Source: Streptomyces sp. R302 (GTDB taxonomy: Bacteria > Actinomycetota > Actinomycetes > Streptomycetales > Streptomycetaceae). From it: a DNA stretch of 64,000 bases. Shown here in pieces: positions 35,241-43,811 of this stretch (positions are counted from its first letter, which is position 1; each line of letters opens with the position of its first letter). The stretch is taken from contig NZ_JABBGE010000008.1 of the NCBI RefSeq assembly GCF_012927245.1, forward strand, positions 1 to 64,000, in the 5' to 3' direction. Both the position numbers and the translations under genes were made by a program. Below the pieces are notes generated by a model, which did not search any database, had not been told where the DNA came from, and saw nothing but the letters and a program-made list of their open reading frames with translations.

Positions 35241-35974
35241 CCACCCCGCCGCGCCCCGAGGGGTACGACCCCCGGGCCTTCGAACCCTTCGCCGTCACCG
35301 TCGACCTCGCCGTCCTCACCGTCCGCGCCGGCCGGCTGCACGTCCTGCTCGTCCAGCGCGGCCAGGAGCCGTACGCGGGCGCCTGGGCGCTCCCCGGCGG
35401 CTTCGTGCTGCCCCGCGAGTCCGCCGGCACCGCCGCCCGCCGCGAACTCGCCGAGGAGACCGGACTGCCCGAGGCCACCGTCGCGGGCCTCCACCTCGAA
35501 CAGCTCCGCACCTACACCGAACCCGACCGCGACCCGAGGATGCGGGTCGTGTCGGTGGCGTACACCGCGCTCGTCCCCGACCTGCCCGAACCGCGCGGCG
35601 GCGGCGACGCGGCCGAGGCCCGCTGGCTGCCCTACGACGAGGTCCCGGCACTCGCCTTCGACCACGACGAGATCCTCGCCGACGCCCGCGGGCGCGTCGG
35701 CGCCAAGCTGGAGTACACCTGCCTCGCCACCGCCTTCTGCCCGCCCGAGTTCACCCTCGGCGAGCTGCGCGAGGTGTACGAGACGGTCTGGGGCGTCCCG
35801 CTCGACCGCCCCAACTTCCGGCGCAAGGTCCTCACCACCCCCGGCTTCGTCGAGCCGGTCGAAGGACCCCCGCGCCGCACCGGCGGACGGGGGAAACCGG
35901 CCGCGCTCTACCGGGCGGGGGAGGCCACCGCCCTCCACCCGCCACTGCTCCGACCGGAAGGACGATCCGCATGA
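35237..35974 (+). CDS. NrtR-like NUDIX-domain transcriptional regulator
   Basis: 245 residues. The Nudix fold 'LHVLLVQRGQEPYAGAWALP' is followed by a Nudix box 'PRESAGTAARRELAEETGLP'. The C-terminal winged-helix region is 'FTLGELREVYETVWGVPLDR' and 'NFRRKVLTTPGF'. This two-domain layout is that of NrtR, the repressor of NAD biosynthesis whose Nudix domain senses ADP-ribose or related metabolites. The Nudix catalytic residues REL-AEE are largely present, so residual hydrolase activity is possible. Translationally coupled within the pnuC–nadR operon, so probably autoregulated through the inverted repeat at 33483–33495. Confidence 0.88.
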   Translation: MTTPPRPEGYDPRAFEPFAVTVDLAVLTVRAGRLHVLLVQRGQEPYAGAWALPGGFVLPRESAGTAARRELAEETGLPEATVAGLHLEQLRTYTEPDRDPRMRVVSVAYTALVPDLPEPRGGGDAAEARWLPYDEVPALAFDHDEILADARGRVGAKLEYTCLATAFCPPEFTLGELREVYETVWGVPLDRPNFRRKVLTTPGFVEPVEGPPRRTGGRGKPAALYRAGEATALHPPLLRPEGRSA

Positions 35975-36993
35975 ACAGCACGCCGAAGAAGGCCGCCACG
36001 GGGACGCTGATGGGGCTGGCGCTGGGGGACGCGCTGGGCTTCCCGACCGAGTTCAACGACGTCCCGGCGATTCTCGCCACATGCGGGCCGTGGCGGACGA
36101 TGGAGCTGCCGGTGACACGGGGGACCGCGTACGTCACCGACGACACCCAGATGACCCTCGCCCTCGCGCGGGGCATCAGGACCGCCCTTGACCGCGGCCC
36201 GCTCACCCCGCTCCGGCTCGCCCGGCCCGTCCGCGACGAGTTCGTCGACTGGTACCACTCGCCGGAGAACAACCGCGCCCCCGGTAACACCTGCCTGCGG
36301 GCCTGCATGCTCCTCGACGGCGACCGCCCCTGGCAGGACGCCAGCCAGATCGGCTCCAAGGGCTGCGGCGCCAACATGCGCGTCGCGCCCCTCGGCCTCG
36401 TTCCCGGACTGAGCGAGGACCAGCGGGCCGGCGCCGCCCAGCTCCAGGCCGCGCTCACCCACGGGCACCCCACCGGTCTCGCCGCCTCCGACCTCACCGC
36501 GCGGGCCGTGTGGCTGCTCGCCCAGGGCGTGGACCCGGCCGGGCTCGTCGGACAGCTGCGCTCGTACGCGTACGAGAACCGCGACACGTACCACGAGCGC
36601 TGGCTCGGCGACCTCTGGACCCGCTCCCAGGACCCGAGCGCCCGGCACTTCGTCCGGCGCGGCTGGGACGAGTGCCTCGCCGTCCTCGAACGGCTCGACT
36701 CCGTGCAGCGCACCGCCGACCCGGAGCTCGACCCGTGCACGTACACCGGCGACGGCTGGATCGCGGAGGAGGCGCTCGCCACCGGGCTGCTCTGCTTCCT
36801 GCTCTTCCCCGGCGAACCGCTCACCGTCCTGCGCCGGGCCGCCTGCACCCGCGGCGACTCCGACTCGATCGCGGCCCTCGCCGGCGCCTTCGCCGGTGCC
36901 CACCTGGGCGCGGACGCCTGGCCGGCGGAGTGGACCGACCGGATCGAGCACCGCGACGAACTGCTCGGACTCGGGGCCCTCTGGGACGCGTGA
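35971..36993 (+). CDS. ADP-ribosylglycohydrolase (DraG/ARH family)
   Basis: 340 residues; ATG overlaps the NrtR-like stop (ATGA). Family motifs: 'TGTLMGLALGDALGFPTEFN', 'YVTDDTQMTLALARGI' (metal-binding Thr-Asp-Asp) and 'RGDSDSIAALAGAFAGAHLG' (second metal site). It removes ADP-ribose from proteins or nucleic acids, or cleaves small ADP-ribosyl compounds. Last gene of the NAD-salvage operon: ADP-ribose released here could be the signal read by the NrtR-like protein. Substrate not predictable. Confidence 0.92.
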   Translation: MNSTPKKAATGTLMGLALGDALGFPTEFNDVPAILATCGPWRTMELPVTRGTAYVTDDTQMTLALARGIRTALDRGPLTPLRLARPVRDEFVDWYHSPENNRAPGNTCLRACMLLDGDRPWQDASQIGSKGCGANMRVAPLGLVPGLSEDQRAGAAQLQAALTHGHPTGLAASDLTARAVWLLAQGVDPAGLVGQLRSYAYENRDTYHERWLGDLWTRSQDPSARHFVRRGWDECLAVLERLDSVQRTADPELDPCTYTGDGWIAEEALATGLLCFLLFPGEPLTVLRRAACTRGDSDSIAALAGAFAGAHLGADAWPAEWTDRIEHRDELLGLGALWDA

Positions 36994-37010
36994 GGCCGGT
37001 GGCGGAAATG

Positions 37011-37045
37011 CCGGTGCCCCGGCGGAAGATCCGCCGGGGCACCGG
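37011..37045. terminator. Bidirectional terminator between the draG-like and DUF4253 genes
   Basis: A perfect 16-bp stem CCGGTGCCCCGGCGGA (37011–37026), AGA loop, complement 37030–37045. It lies between the convergent stops of the ADP-ribosylglycohydrolase (+) and the DUF4253 protein (-). Confidence 0.85.
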
Positions 37046-37066
37046 TTCCTGCTGTTCAGCCGTCCG

Positions 37067-37915
37067 TCAGTCCCACCAGAACGTCCACTCGGTGGAGCCC
37101 GCCTGGCCGTTCCCGATCAACTCGGGGTCACCGAGGTCCGGGCAGTAGACGTACTGCTCCACCGCGGCCTCCGCGCGCTCGCCCCGCGAACGGGGCGGGC
37201 GCGCGACGACGAGGTGCAAGGTGGCCGAGTCCGCGAAGAGGAACTCCGCCCCGTGCCGCTCGTGCCAGTGCCGCAGCACCGCCACGTGGTCGGCGGGGAG
37301 CAGCTCACGGTCCGGGTGGCCCGACCAGTTGGGCGTCGAGATCAGCCGGGGGAGCAGCGCGGGCAGCGCGTAGCTCCCCTCCGCCTCGACGAAGACGAGC
37401 CACAGGGGCTCCTCCCCGCCGTCCGCCGGAGCGGGGGGTGGCGCCGTGACCGGCGGGGCGGCGGAGAGTTCCGCCGCCACCGCCTCCGGATCGAGGAGCA
37501 GTTCGTACTCCGCGATCTCCCGACGATCGGCGTCGTCCCGTGGGGGGACGTAGATGTCGATCATCTCGCGCAGGCGTGCCGCCTTCAGCTCCGCCACGAC
37601 GTCCGCGGGGACGGGCCGCAGCGCCGACGCCAGCAGTTCCCGGCTGCCGCGGCGCCAGGGCCCCTCGCCCCGGTCGAGCTCGACCAGGGCGAGGGGGCTG
37701 TGGCCGGACAGGAAGGGCACGAGACCGGACCGGTCGTGCCGGTCCCGCCACCACTCCCAGGCGCGACGGGCGGCCGCGGCTTCCACGGGGAAGCCGTGGA
37801 GGACGACGCCGGAGGCCGAGACGGCGACCTCGACGTCCGTGTCACGCACGGACAGCCCCAGGTGCTGCCGGGTCTCCCCGGCCAGCGTCGCCGGGACGGC
37901 GGTGTGGTGGTGCAC
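37067..37915 (-). CDS. DUF4253 protein, candidate immunity protein for the RHS toxin
   Basis: 282 residues; GTG at 37915 with GAGGAA 9 nt upstream. The last ~110 residues match the DUF4253 pattern: 'HVAVLRHWHERHGAEFLFAD', 'LVVARPP' and the end 'EQYVYCPDLGDPELIGNG' plus terminal 'TEWTFWWD'. The N-terminal half is variable, with a proline-rich hinge 'PPVTAPPPAPADGG'. It begins 17 nt after the stop of the RHS toxin gene on the same strand, which is the usual place for an immunity gene, so protection against the toxin tip is a reasonable inference. A role unrelated to the toxin is possible, since DUF4253 genes also occur alone. Confidence 0.8.
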   Translation of the reverse strand: MHHHTAVPATLAGETRQHLGLSVRDTDVEVAVSASGVVLHGFPVEAAAARRAWEWWRDRHDRSGLVPFLSGHSPLALVELDRGEGPWRRGSRELLASALRPVPADVVAELKAARLREMIDIYVPPRDDADRREIAEYELLLDPEAVAAELSAAPPVTAPPPAPADGGEEPLWLVFVEAEGSYALPALLPRLISTPNWSGHPDRELLPADHVAVLRHWHERHGAEFLFADSATLHLVVARPPRSRGERAEAAVEQYVYCPDLGDPELIGNGQAGSTEWTFWWD

Positions 37916-37932
37916 TGCGACCTGTTCCTCGT

Positions 37933-40900
37933 CTACTTGAAGTGGAGCGGCTTGATGCCGTCCTCGTGAACGATATAGACCGTCGTCAGGTTGACGGTGC
38001 GACGGGTGTCACCCGCCCAATCGTTGACGATGCCCTCGGCTTCGTCCACGTCGAACTCCTTGAGCTTGACGTACACGGCGTCCGCTCCCTTCTTGTTGGC
38101 GTCGGACAGCGCATCCTTCACCGTCCTGACCTTGTCGGTCGACAGGATCTTGAACTCGGAGCGGACACCGTCCACCCAGGCGTCGAAGCGCTTGTCTCCC
38201 TCGGCGCCCGGTGCCCCGATGTTCTCTCCACGGGACACGACGGTCTGTCCCTCACGCGCGAGTTGGAGTGCCAGGAGGAACTCTTCCTCGCTGAACGCGT
38301 GGGGATCCTTCACCTTGCCCTCGTCCCTCCAGCCCTCGTCGATGCGGTCGAGGGCCTCGCCGAAGATCTGCTCCGCGGTGTGCTCCTTGAACCAGTCGGA
38401 GTTGACCTCCACCGAGCAGGCGACACGTCCGATCCCGCGTCCCCTGCGGCACGCCTTCTCGGCCTGGTCGACGATCTCGTCGACCTCTTCGCTGTTGTGC
38501 GCGAGGAACTTCAGGCGGTGCTCCCGGGTCTTCTTCCGCTGCTCCTTCTTCCAGTACTGCCTGCGCTGCTCGTGGTCGACCTTCGCGTACTTCTTGGTGT
38601 AGTGGTTCGGCTCGGCGGCGGCCTCTTCCTTCGTCTGCTCCTGGACGTCCCAGCCGTTCCCCGTGTACTTGCAGGTGACGCCGTGCTCCAGGCAGTCGGC
38701 CGGCTTCAGACCGCTCGGGTCCGACAGCGTGACCGGGTTGTTGTTGGAGTACGTGTAGCCGTGCGTCTGCTGCGGGTCCGTCAGGTCCATCAGCGGGTCG
38801 ACCGAGACGAAACGGCCGATGGCCGGGTCGTACTCGCGGGCGCCGAGATGGGTCAGCCCGGTGTCGGCGTCCTTGGTGCCGCCGACGAAGCCCTTGTCGC
38901 CGCGCCAGGCGGCGGGCTGGGTGCCGCGCGCCTCGCCGAAGAGGCCCGTCTTGCGACGGACCACCGTCTGCGCCGCGTCGGCCGAGACCTGCGTCGAACC
39001 GGTGCCGTGGTGGTCGTTGAAGACGAACGTCAGCTTGCCGCCGCTGCGCATCGCGATGGTCTGGCCCGCGACGCTGTAGTAGCGGGTGCCGGTGACCACG
39101 CCGGCCTTGTCGAGCTTGAGCTCGTTGCCGCCCGGCAGGTAGAGCGTGGTGCCGGTGGAGTCCCGGCCGATCAGCCGCTGACCGGCGGCGTCGTACAGGT
39201 ACGAGGTGGTCTTCGTGCCCTGGACCACCGAGCCCAGGCGTCCCTCGTCGTCCCAGTTGAGCGTCTGTACGGCGTTCGACCCGATGGTCCGCGTCCGGGT
39301 GTTGCCCGCCGCGTCGTAGGTGAAGGTCTCGTCGTGCGGGTCGGTGCCCGTCTGCGTGACCTTCGGGAGGCGGTGGGTGCCCGTCGTGGCCGCCGCGTAG
39401 GTGCGTACGGTGTCGACGGTCGGACCGGAGGCCGTCTTGTGGTCGGTCTCCGTCTTGCGGTTGCCGACGGCGTCGTAGGTGTACGACGTCCAGTAGGCGT
39501 CCGGGCCGCCCACGACGGACGCCGAGGGCGCCGCGGCACAGGTCGTGCCCGTGTTGGTCCACGCCTGGGTGATCCGGCGCAGTGCGTCCAGCTGGAAGCA
39601 CTGGGTGTCCGTGGTGCGGGTCGCGTCCTGGCCGTACGCCGTGGCGAGCGAGGTGATGTTGCCCGCGGGGTCGTACGAGTACTGCACGTCCTCGATGCGC
39701 TGCGGAGCCACCTCACGGTCGAGGTAGCGGCGCTTCACCGCCCCGGTGTGGTCGTCGTACTCGTTGCTCACCCAGAGCGCCTGGGCGAACGAACCGTACT
39801 CCTGACGGGTGTTGCGCCCGTAGTGGTCGTAGGTGTTCCCCGAGACGAGCGAGTCGGTGCCCGCGCCGACGGTCTTCAGGAGACCGGAGACGGGCGTGTA
39901 GGTGTTGGCGATCTTCTCCGCGGGCAGTCCGCCCGCGGCCGGCTGCATCATCCACATGAGCTGGCCGGTGTTGCGGTTGTACGAGTTGGTCCACTTGTAC
40001 GTGCCGGCCAGGGCGCCCTCGCTGTCGGGGACGGTGACCTGGCTGAGGACCGGCTGGTAGAAGCTGTTGTACGAGGTGATGGCGGAGATGTACGCCTTGC
40101 CGCCGACCCAGCGCGTCGACTTCGACGGCCGACCCTTGGCGACGGTGTCGTACTCCCAGGTCGTGAGGGCAGTGGAGCCCCGCTTCAGGGCGGTCCGCCG
40201 ACCCAGCGCGTCGTACTCCGGCGTCAGGGTGTACCCCCGGGCGTCGGTGACGCCGACCGCGCGGTCGCCCTGGTCGTAGGTCGTCTTGGTCGTGCCCAGG
40301 TCGGGGTCCCGGGACTCGACCTTGCGGCCGCGGACGTCATAGACGTACGACCAGGTCGCGCCCGACGGGTCCTTGACCTCCTTGAGCCGCCCGAGCTTGT
40401 CGTAGGCGTAGTGGGTCGACTGGGAGGTGGTGCGGGCGGCGTCGGTGTACTGCTTCTGTTCGACGGTGCGCCCGAGCGCGTCCACCACGGCTGTGGTGGC
40501 GACCCCTCCCTTCGGCGGGACCACCGTGGTGGTGTCACCCGTGTACTGGGTCGTGGAGCGCTTGGTCTCGTCGCCGAAGGTCCGCGAGATGACCGCCGTC
40601 ACCCGGCCCGCGCCGTCGTACTCGGTGTCGGTGGACGCCGGGTACTTCAGCTCCTGACCGGTGACGAGCGCGGGCTCCGCCGCGCCGCTCGCGAAGAACG
40701 AGCCGGAGTGCCGCCAGAGCTGGCCCCGGGTGTCGTAGAACGATTCGGAGACGATGCGGCCCGCGCCGTCCGGCGACGGTTCCTGGGTCTGCCGGGAGCG
40801 CAGCAGTCCGTCGGCGAAGGCGTACGCGGACTTGTACTGCGAGTCGTGGGTCAGGACCTTCGTCGTGGTGATGTTCGGGCCGTCCTTGCGGACGAGGTAG

Positions 40901-42096
40901 TCGAAGACATAGTTGGGGGAGTCGGGGTACGTGGCCTTCGCCCGGGTCGGCAGCCAGACCTTGGTGACCCGACCGAGTCCGTCGTGCGTGGTGGAGGTCA
41001 CCTTGTTGTTGGCGTCCGTCACCTGCGTGGCCTGGCCGCGCAGGGGCTCCAGCACCGACGTGACGGTGTGGCCGAGCGGGTTGGTCACGACCATCGAGGT
41101 CGGCACCTCGCCGGTGGCCGGGGTGAAGGCGGTCGTGGTGACCTTGCCGTACGGGTCCGCCGCCGAGAGGGGACGGCCGTAGACGTCGAAGTCGGCGGTC
41201 GGCGTGCTGGTCACGACGTCGTAGCCGGTACCGGTGCCGTTGATCCGCTCGACCTTGGTGACGTCGCCCTTGGTCGGCGCCGTGCCGAACGCGCCGCCGT
41301 CGTAGGACGTCCGGACGTCGTCGATGATGTCCGCCGGCCGGGAGACGCTCTCCCCGCAGGCCACGGCGACCGTCTCGACCCGGCTGACCACATCGAGGAT
41401 GTGGGCGGTGGTGTTGCGGGCGTACGTCGTCGTCGCGCACCGCTCGTCGCCGGGCACGTCCGGGTCGCCGGTGGACGACTCCGTGGAGACCATGCCGTAT
41501 GCGTCGAAGCCGCGGGTGAGCTCGGTGGTGCGGGTGCCGCCGGTGACCGTGGTGCGGGTCTTCTGCTTCTGCACCCCGGTCTTGTACGAGACGAGGTCCG
41601 GCAGCCCGGGACGGGTGCGGGTGGCGACCGCGGTGGACCGCCAGGGAGTGTAGGACGTCGCGGAGACCAGCTTCGTGGTGTCGTCGCCGTTGTAGGTGGC
41701 GACGTCCCGGACCATGCCCGCGAACTGCTCGCGGTCCGTCACCGTCGCTCCCGCGGAGTCCGCCACGGTCTGACCGTCACGGCCGCGGAAGTACCGGGTC
41801 TCCGAGAGGGTCCTGGGGTCGTCCGCCGCGCCGGTGCGGGTCTGCACCCGCTCGTAGCCGCGGGCGATCGAGTGCACGCGGTCCTCGGCCTTCGTGAACT
41901 CGTCGTCGTTCTTCGCCCAGGCCGCTCCGCCGAGGTAGGAGTACGTGGTCACCTTGTCGGGGGACTCGACGAGGTTGTCGCCCTCGACGACCTGCTGGAC
42001 CCGGTAGCTGTTGAACCAGTCGAGCTGGGCGGTAGTGCCCTCGTAGGCCCACTTCACCGGGTAGCAGCTGGTGGTGTTGGTGGCGTCGGGCGCGGC
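37933..42096 (-). CDS. RHS/YD-repeat polymorphic toxin, C-terminal part with nuclease-like tip
   Basis: About 1,387 residues in one frame from the junction near 42096; the open frame runs to 42207, but residues before the junction do not look native. YD repeats such as 'YDALGRRTALKRG', 'YDAAGNTRTRTIGSN' and 'YDPAGNITSLATAYG' make the beta-cocoon shell. The conserved core end 'GRFVSVDPLMDLTDP' and 'NNNPVTLSDPSGLKP' marks where the toxin tip starts (near 38710). The ~255-residue tip is Lys/Glu-rich and contains 'FDAWVDGVRSEFKIL', a D…ExK pattern like PD-(D/E)xK or CdiA-type tRNase toxins (inference). The tip has visibly lower GC than neighbours. The N-terminal shell is lost or frameshifted (see the next entry), so secretion and function are doubtful. 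Confidence 0.85.
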   Translation of the reverse strand, partial: AAPDATNTTSCYPVKWAYEGTTAQLDWFNSYRVQQVVEGDNLVESPDKVTTYSYLGGAAWAKNDDEFTKAEDRVHSIARGYERVQTRTGAADDPRTLSETRYFRGRDGQTVADSAGATVTDREQFAGMVRDVATYNGDDTTKLVSATSYTPWRSTAVATRTRPGLPDLVSYKTGVQKQKTRTTVTGGTRTTELTRGFDAYGMVSTESSTGDPDVPGDERCATTTYARNTTAHILDVVSRVETVAVACGESVSRPADIIDDVRTSYDGGAFGTAPTKGDVTKVERINGTGTGYDVVTSTPTADFDVYGRPLSAADPYGKVTTTAFTPATGEVPTSMVVTNPLGHTVTSVLEPLRGQATQVTDANNKVTSTTHDGLGRVTKVWLPTRAKATYPDSPNYVFDYLVRKDGPNITTTKVLTHDSQYKSAYAFADGLLRSRQTQEPSPDGAGRIVSESFYDTRGQLWRHSGSFFASGAAEPALVTGQELKYPASTDTEYDGAGRVTAVISRTFGDETKRSTTQYTGDTTTVVPPKGGVATTAVVDALGRTVEQKQYTDAARTTSQSTHYAYDKLGRLKEVKDPSGATWSYVYDVRGRKVESRDPDLGTTKTTYDQGDRAVGVTDARGYTLTPEYDALGRRTALKRGSTALTTWEYDTVAKGRPSKSTRWVGGKAYISAITSYNSFYQPVLSQVTVPDSEGALAGTYKWTNSYNRNTGQLMWMMQPAAGGLPAEKIANTYTPVSGLLKTVGAGTDSLVSGNTYDHYGRNTRQEYGSFAQALWVSNEYDDHTGAVKRRYLDREVAPQRIEDVQYSYDPAGNITSLATAYGQDATRTTDTQCFQLDALRRITQAWTNTGTTCAAAPSASVVGGPDAYWTSYTYDAVGNRKTETDHKTASGPTVDTVRTYAAATTGTHRLPKVTQTGTDPHDETFTYDAAGNTRTRTIGSNAVQTLNWDDEGRLGSVVQGTKTTSYLYDAAGQRLIGRDSTGTTLYLPGGNELKLDKAGVVTGTRYYSVAGQTIAMRSGGKLTFVFNDHHGTGSTQVSADAAQTVVRRKTGLFGEARGTQPAAWRGDKGFVGGTKDADTGLTHLGAREYDPAIGRFVSVDPLMDLTDPQQTHGYTYSNNNPVTLSDPSGLKPADCLEHGVTCKYTGNGWDVQEQTKEEAAAEPNHYTKKYAKVDHEQRRQYWKKEQRKKTREHRLKFLAHNSEEVDEIVDQAEKACRRGRGIGRVACSVEVNSDWFKEHTAEQIFGEALDRIDEGWRDEGKVKDPHAFSEEEFLLALQLAREGQTVVSRGENIGAPGAEGDKRFDAWVDGVRSEFKILSTDKVRTVKDALSDANKKGADAVYVKLKEFDVDEAEGIVNDWAGDTRRTVNLTTVYIVHEDGIKPLHFK

Positions 42097-42955
42097 TGGT
42101 TGTTCGACGCGGCCGTCCGGCCGTCGACACTCTGCGAGCTGTACTGCAGGGCGATGCTCGGTTCGAGCTCGCTCGGCACCGTCGGCACGTTGATGGGATA
42201 GGTCCACGAGAAGGCGCCGGTGGAACCTCCGGCGCTCCAGGTGCCGGACGGCTGGAGCGGGGTCGCCTTGAAGTCGCCGGTGGGACCGGCGGCGCTCGCC
42301 GTGGCGGCCAGCACGGTGGCGGACGAGGCGAGGGCCGAGCTCACCCCGGTGGGGCCGGCCTTCCTGCCCGTGAGGGTGCCGGACGACAGGCCGGCAGTTC
42401 CACGAGTCGCAGCCGGGCTGCGTAGTCGCCGCCGTAGGCGTGACGGAAGGCGTTGTAGTCGACCTTGACGTCCACGGAGCCGCTGACGGGGCTGCCGTCG
42501 GTGCTGCCCAGGGTTATCAGCAGACCGTCGACGCCGGCCTTGCGTGTGGCGTTCCGGTCGGCGACCGAGACCCGCAGGCTCTGAGGCGGGTGGCTCTGTC
42601 CGACGCGGAAGGGTTGGTCCCCACCCGCCCGGGTGGCGACGGTGGCGGCCGCCGGACGGAGGCTGACCGGAAGGTCGCCTGCCCGGCCACCGCCGTCGCT
42701 CAGTCGAATCTCGGCAGATCCGGCGGAAGGCCAGTGAACCCCCCTTTTCCGGTCCGTCACGGAAACGCTGGCAGCGTCCGGCTTTTTCTTGCCGCCTATT
42801 TTCGCCGCGGAAACCGCGACCGCCGGCGGCTGCCGAAGTTCCGGAAGCCGCGGCTCCCCCTTGCTTTCCACGGCTATGGCTGTACTGGGCAGTGCTCCAG
42901 CCAGGAATGCGACGGCCAAGGCCGTCGGCAATCCAGGTCTACGGAAACGTTGCAC
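42054..42955 (-). pseudogene. Broken N-terminal part of the RHS toxin gene
   Basis: The reading frame opens at GTG 42955 with a signal peptide ('RFRRPGLPTALAVAFLAGAL') and RHS N-terminal sequence ending 'YGGDYAARLRLVELPAC' near 42390. It then shifts frame: the next RHS-like segment 'GDFKATPLQPSGTWSAGGST' … 'SSQSVDGRTAASNNQP' is read in another frame (to about 42096). At that point the RHS sequence jumps directly to 'APDATNTTSCYPVKWAYEG' in a third frame. In intact Streptomyces RHS proteins these last two segments are separated by several hundred residues, so an internal deletion is likely. Either a true pseudogene, a silent cassette, or an assembly collapse of repeats. Confidence 0.8.
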
Positions 42956-43046
42956 GTCCCCCCCTGTGTGAAGAAATAGAAAACAGCGGGGGCAGAATAA
43001 CACTTCGTGATCTTGATAAATGGGAGTAAAAGGGAGGGTAGAGGAG

Positions 43047-43098
43047 CCTTTCAAGAAAGGTGCCGGAAGGGGGTGTTCAGGGGATTCATCCCTTTTTT
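43047..43098. terminator. Two small hairpins near the 3' end of the nucleotidyltransferase gene
   Basis: CCTTTC-aa-GAAAGG (43047–43060) and GGGAT-tc-ATCCC (43081–43092) followed by TTTTTT on the + strand. The T-run suits + strand termination, yet the flanking genes are on the - strand, so it may stop antisense or read-through transcription. The 42956–43108 gap is otherwise AT-rich and must hold the RHS promoter. Confidence 0.4.
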
Positions 43099-43108
43099 GT
43101 GGTGACTT

Positions 43109-43801
43109 TCAGACGGAGGCCCGGCGGGCGCGGATCAGGAGGTCCTGCACGCGCGCGTGGTCGGGGGCGGGCGGCAGGGGGCTGGTGCCGAGGGCGGTGT
43201 CGGCCTCGTCCTGGAGGCGGTTCATCCAGGACTCCACCTCCGGCCACGGGACCTCGCCGCGCTTGACGGCGAGGAGGCGCTCCCGGTCCGCGCCCACGTC
43301 GATCCGCAGCTCGCCCGTACGCAGCAGGTCCCGGCAGCTGCCGAGCAGCCGCAGCAGGTGCATGGCGTGCTTCCAGCGCGGGTGGCCGTACTGGCGGACG
43401 TCCGCCTCCAGCTTGCGGCGCTGGCCGCCCGCGTACCGGACGAAGGTGGCGTGGGCCTGGCGGGAGAGGAAGGCGCCGCGCAGGGCGAGGAGCTCGCGGC
43501 CCCACTCGGTGGTGTGGACGACCAGCGGGGAGTGGAGGCACTCCAGGACGTTGGGGTTGTTGCGGAGGGCCAGCTCGCAGAAGCGTTCCAGCTCCCAGCT
43601 GAACTGCTCGGGGGCCGGGCCCTCCACATGCGCCGGGGGCTTGTCGAAGCGCCAGAAGAGCGGCGTCGGGGCGAGGTAGACGCCCCGGGTGTCGGTGTCG
43701 CTGTCCTCGGTCGCCAGACCGAAGGCGCGCGAGCCCATCACACAGGCGTAGACGGTGTGCTCGCGCACCAGCGCCTCGGGGGTCATGTCCACGGCGGTCA
43801 T
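43109..43801 (-). CDS. Predicted nucleotidyltransferase (Pol beta superfamily, COG3541-like)
   Basis: 230 residues from the ATG at 43801; an ATG at 43786 is possible. 'YACVMGSRAFGLATEDSDTD' gives the G-S…D-x-D active-site signature of the Pol beta nucleotidyltransferase fold, followed by 'TRGVYLAPTPLFWRF'. A helical region 'GQRRKLEADVRQYGHPRWKH' and 'AMHLLRLL' follows. Related stand-alone proteins have no assigned substrate; they may transfer NMP to a protein or small molecule. The start lies 10 bp from the end of the Rieske gene, so it could share that transcript. Confidence 0.85.
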   Translation of the reverse strand: MTAVDMTPEALVREHTVYACVMGSRAFGLATEDSDTDTRGVYLAPTPLFWRFDKPPAHVEGPAPEQFSWELERFCELALRNNPNVLECLHSPLVVHTTEWGRELLALRGAFLSRQAHATFVRYAGGQRRKLEADVRQYGHPRWKHAMHLLRLLGSCRDLLRTGELRIDVGADRERLLAVKRGEVPWPEVESWMNRLQDEADTALGTSPLPPAPDHARVQDLLIRARRASV

Positions 43802-43811
43802 GGCGGTCAGG

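Noticed and set aside
37540..42201. A 1,553-codon + strand frame opposite the RHS gene
   Set aside because: The YD-repeat, core and tip motifs are all on the - strand; the + strand frame has no recognisable domain.
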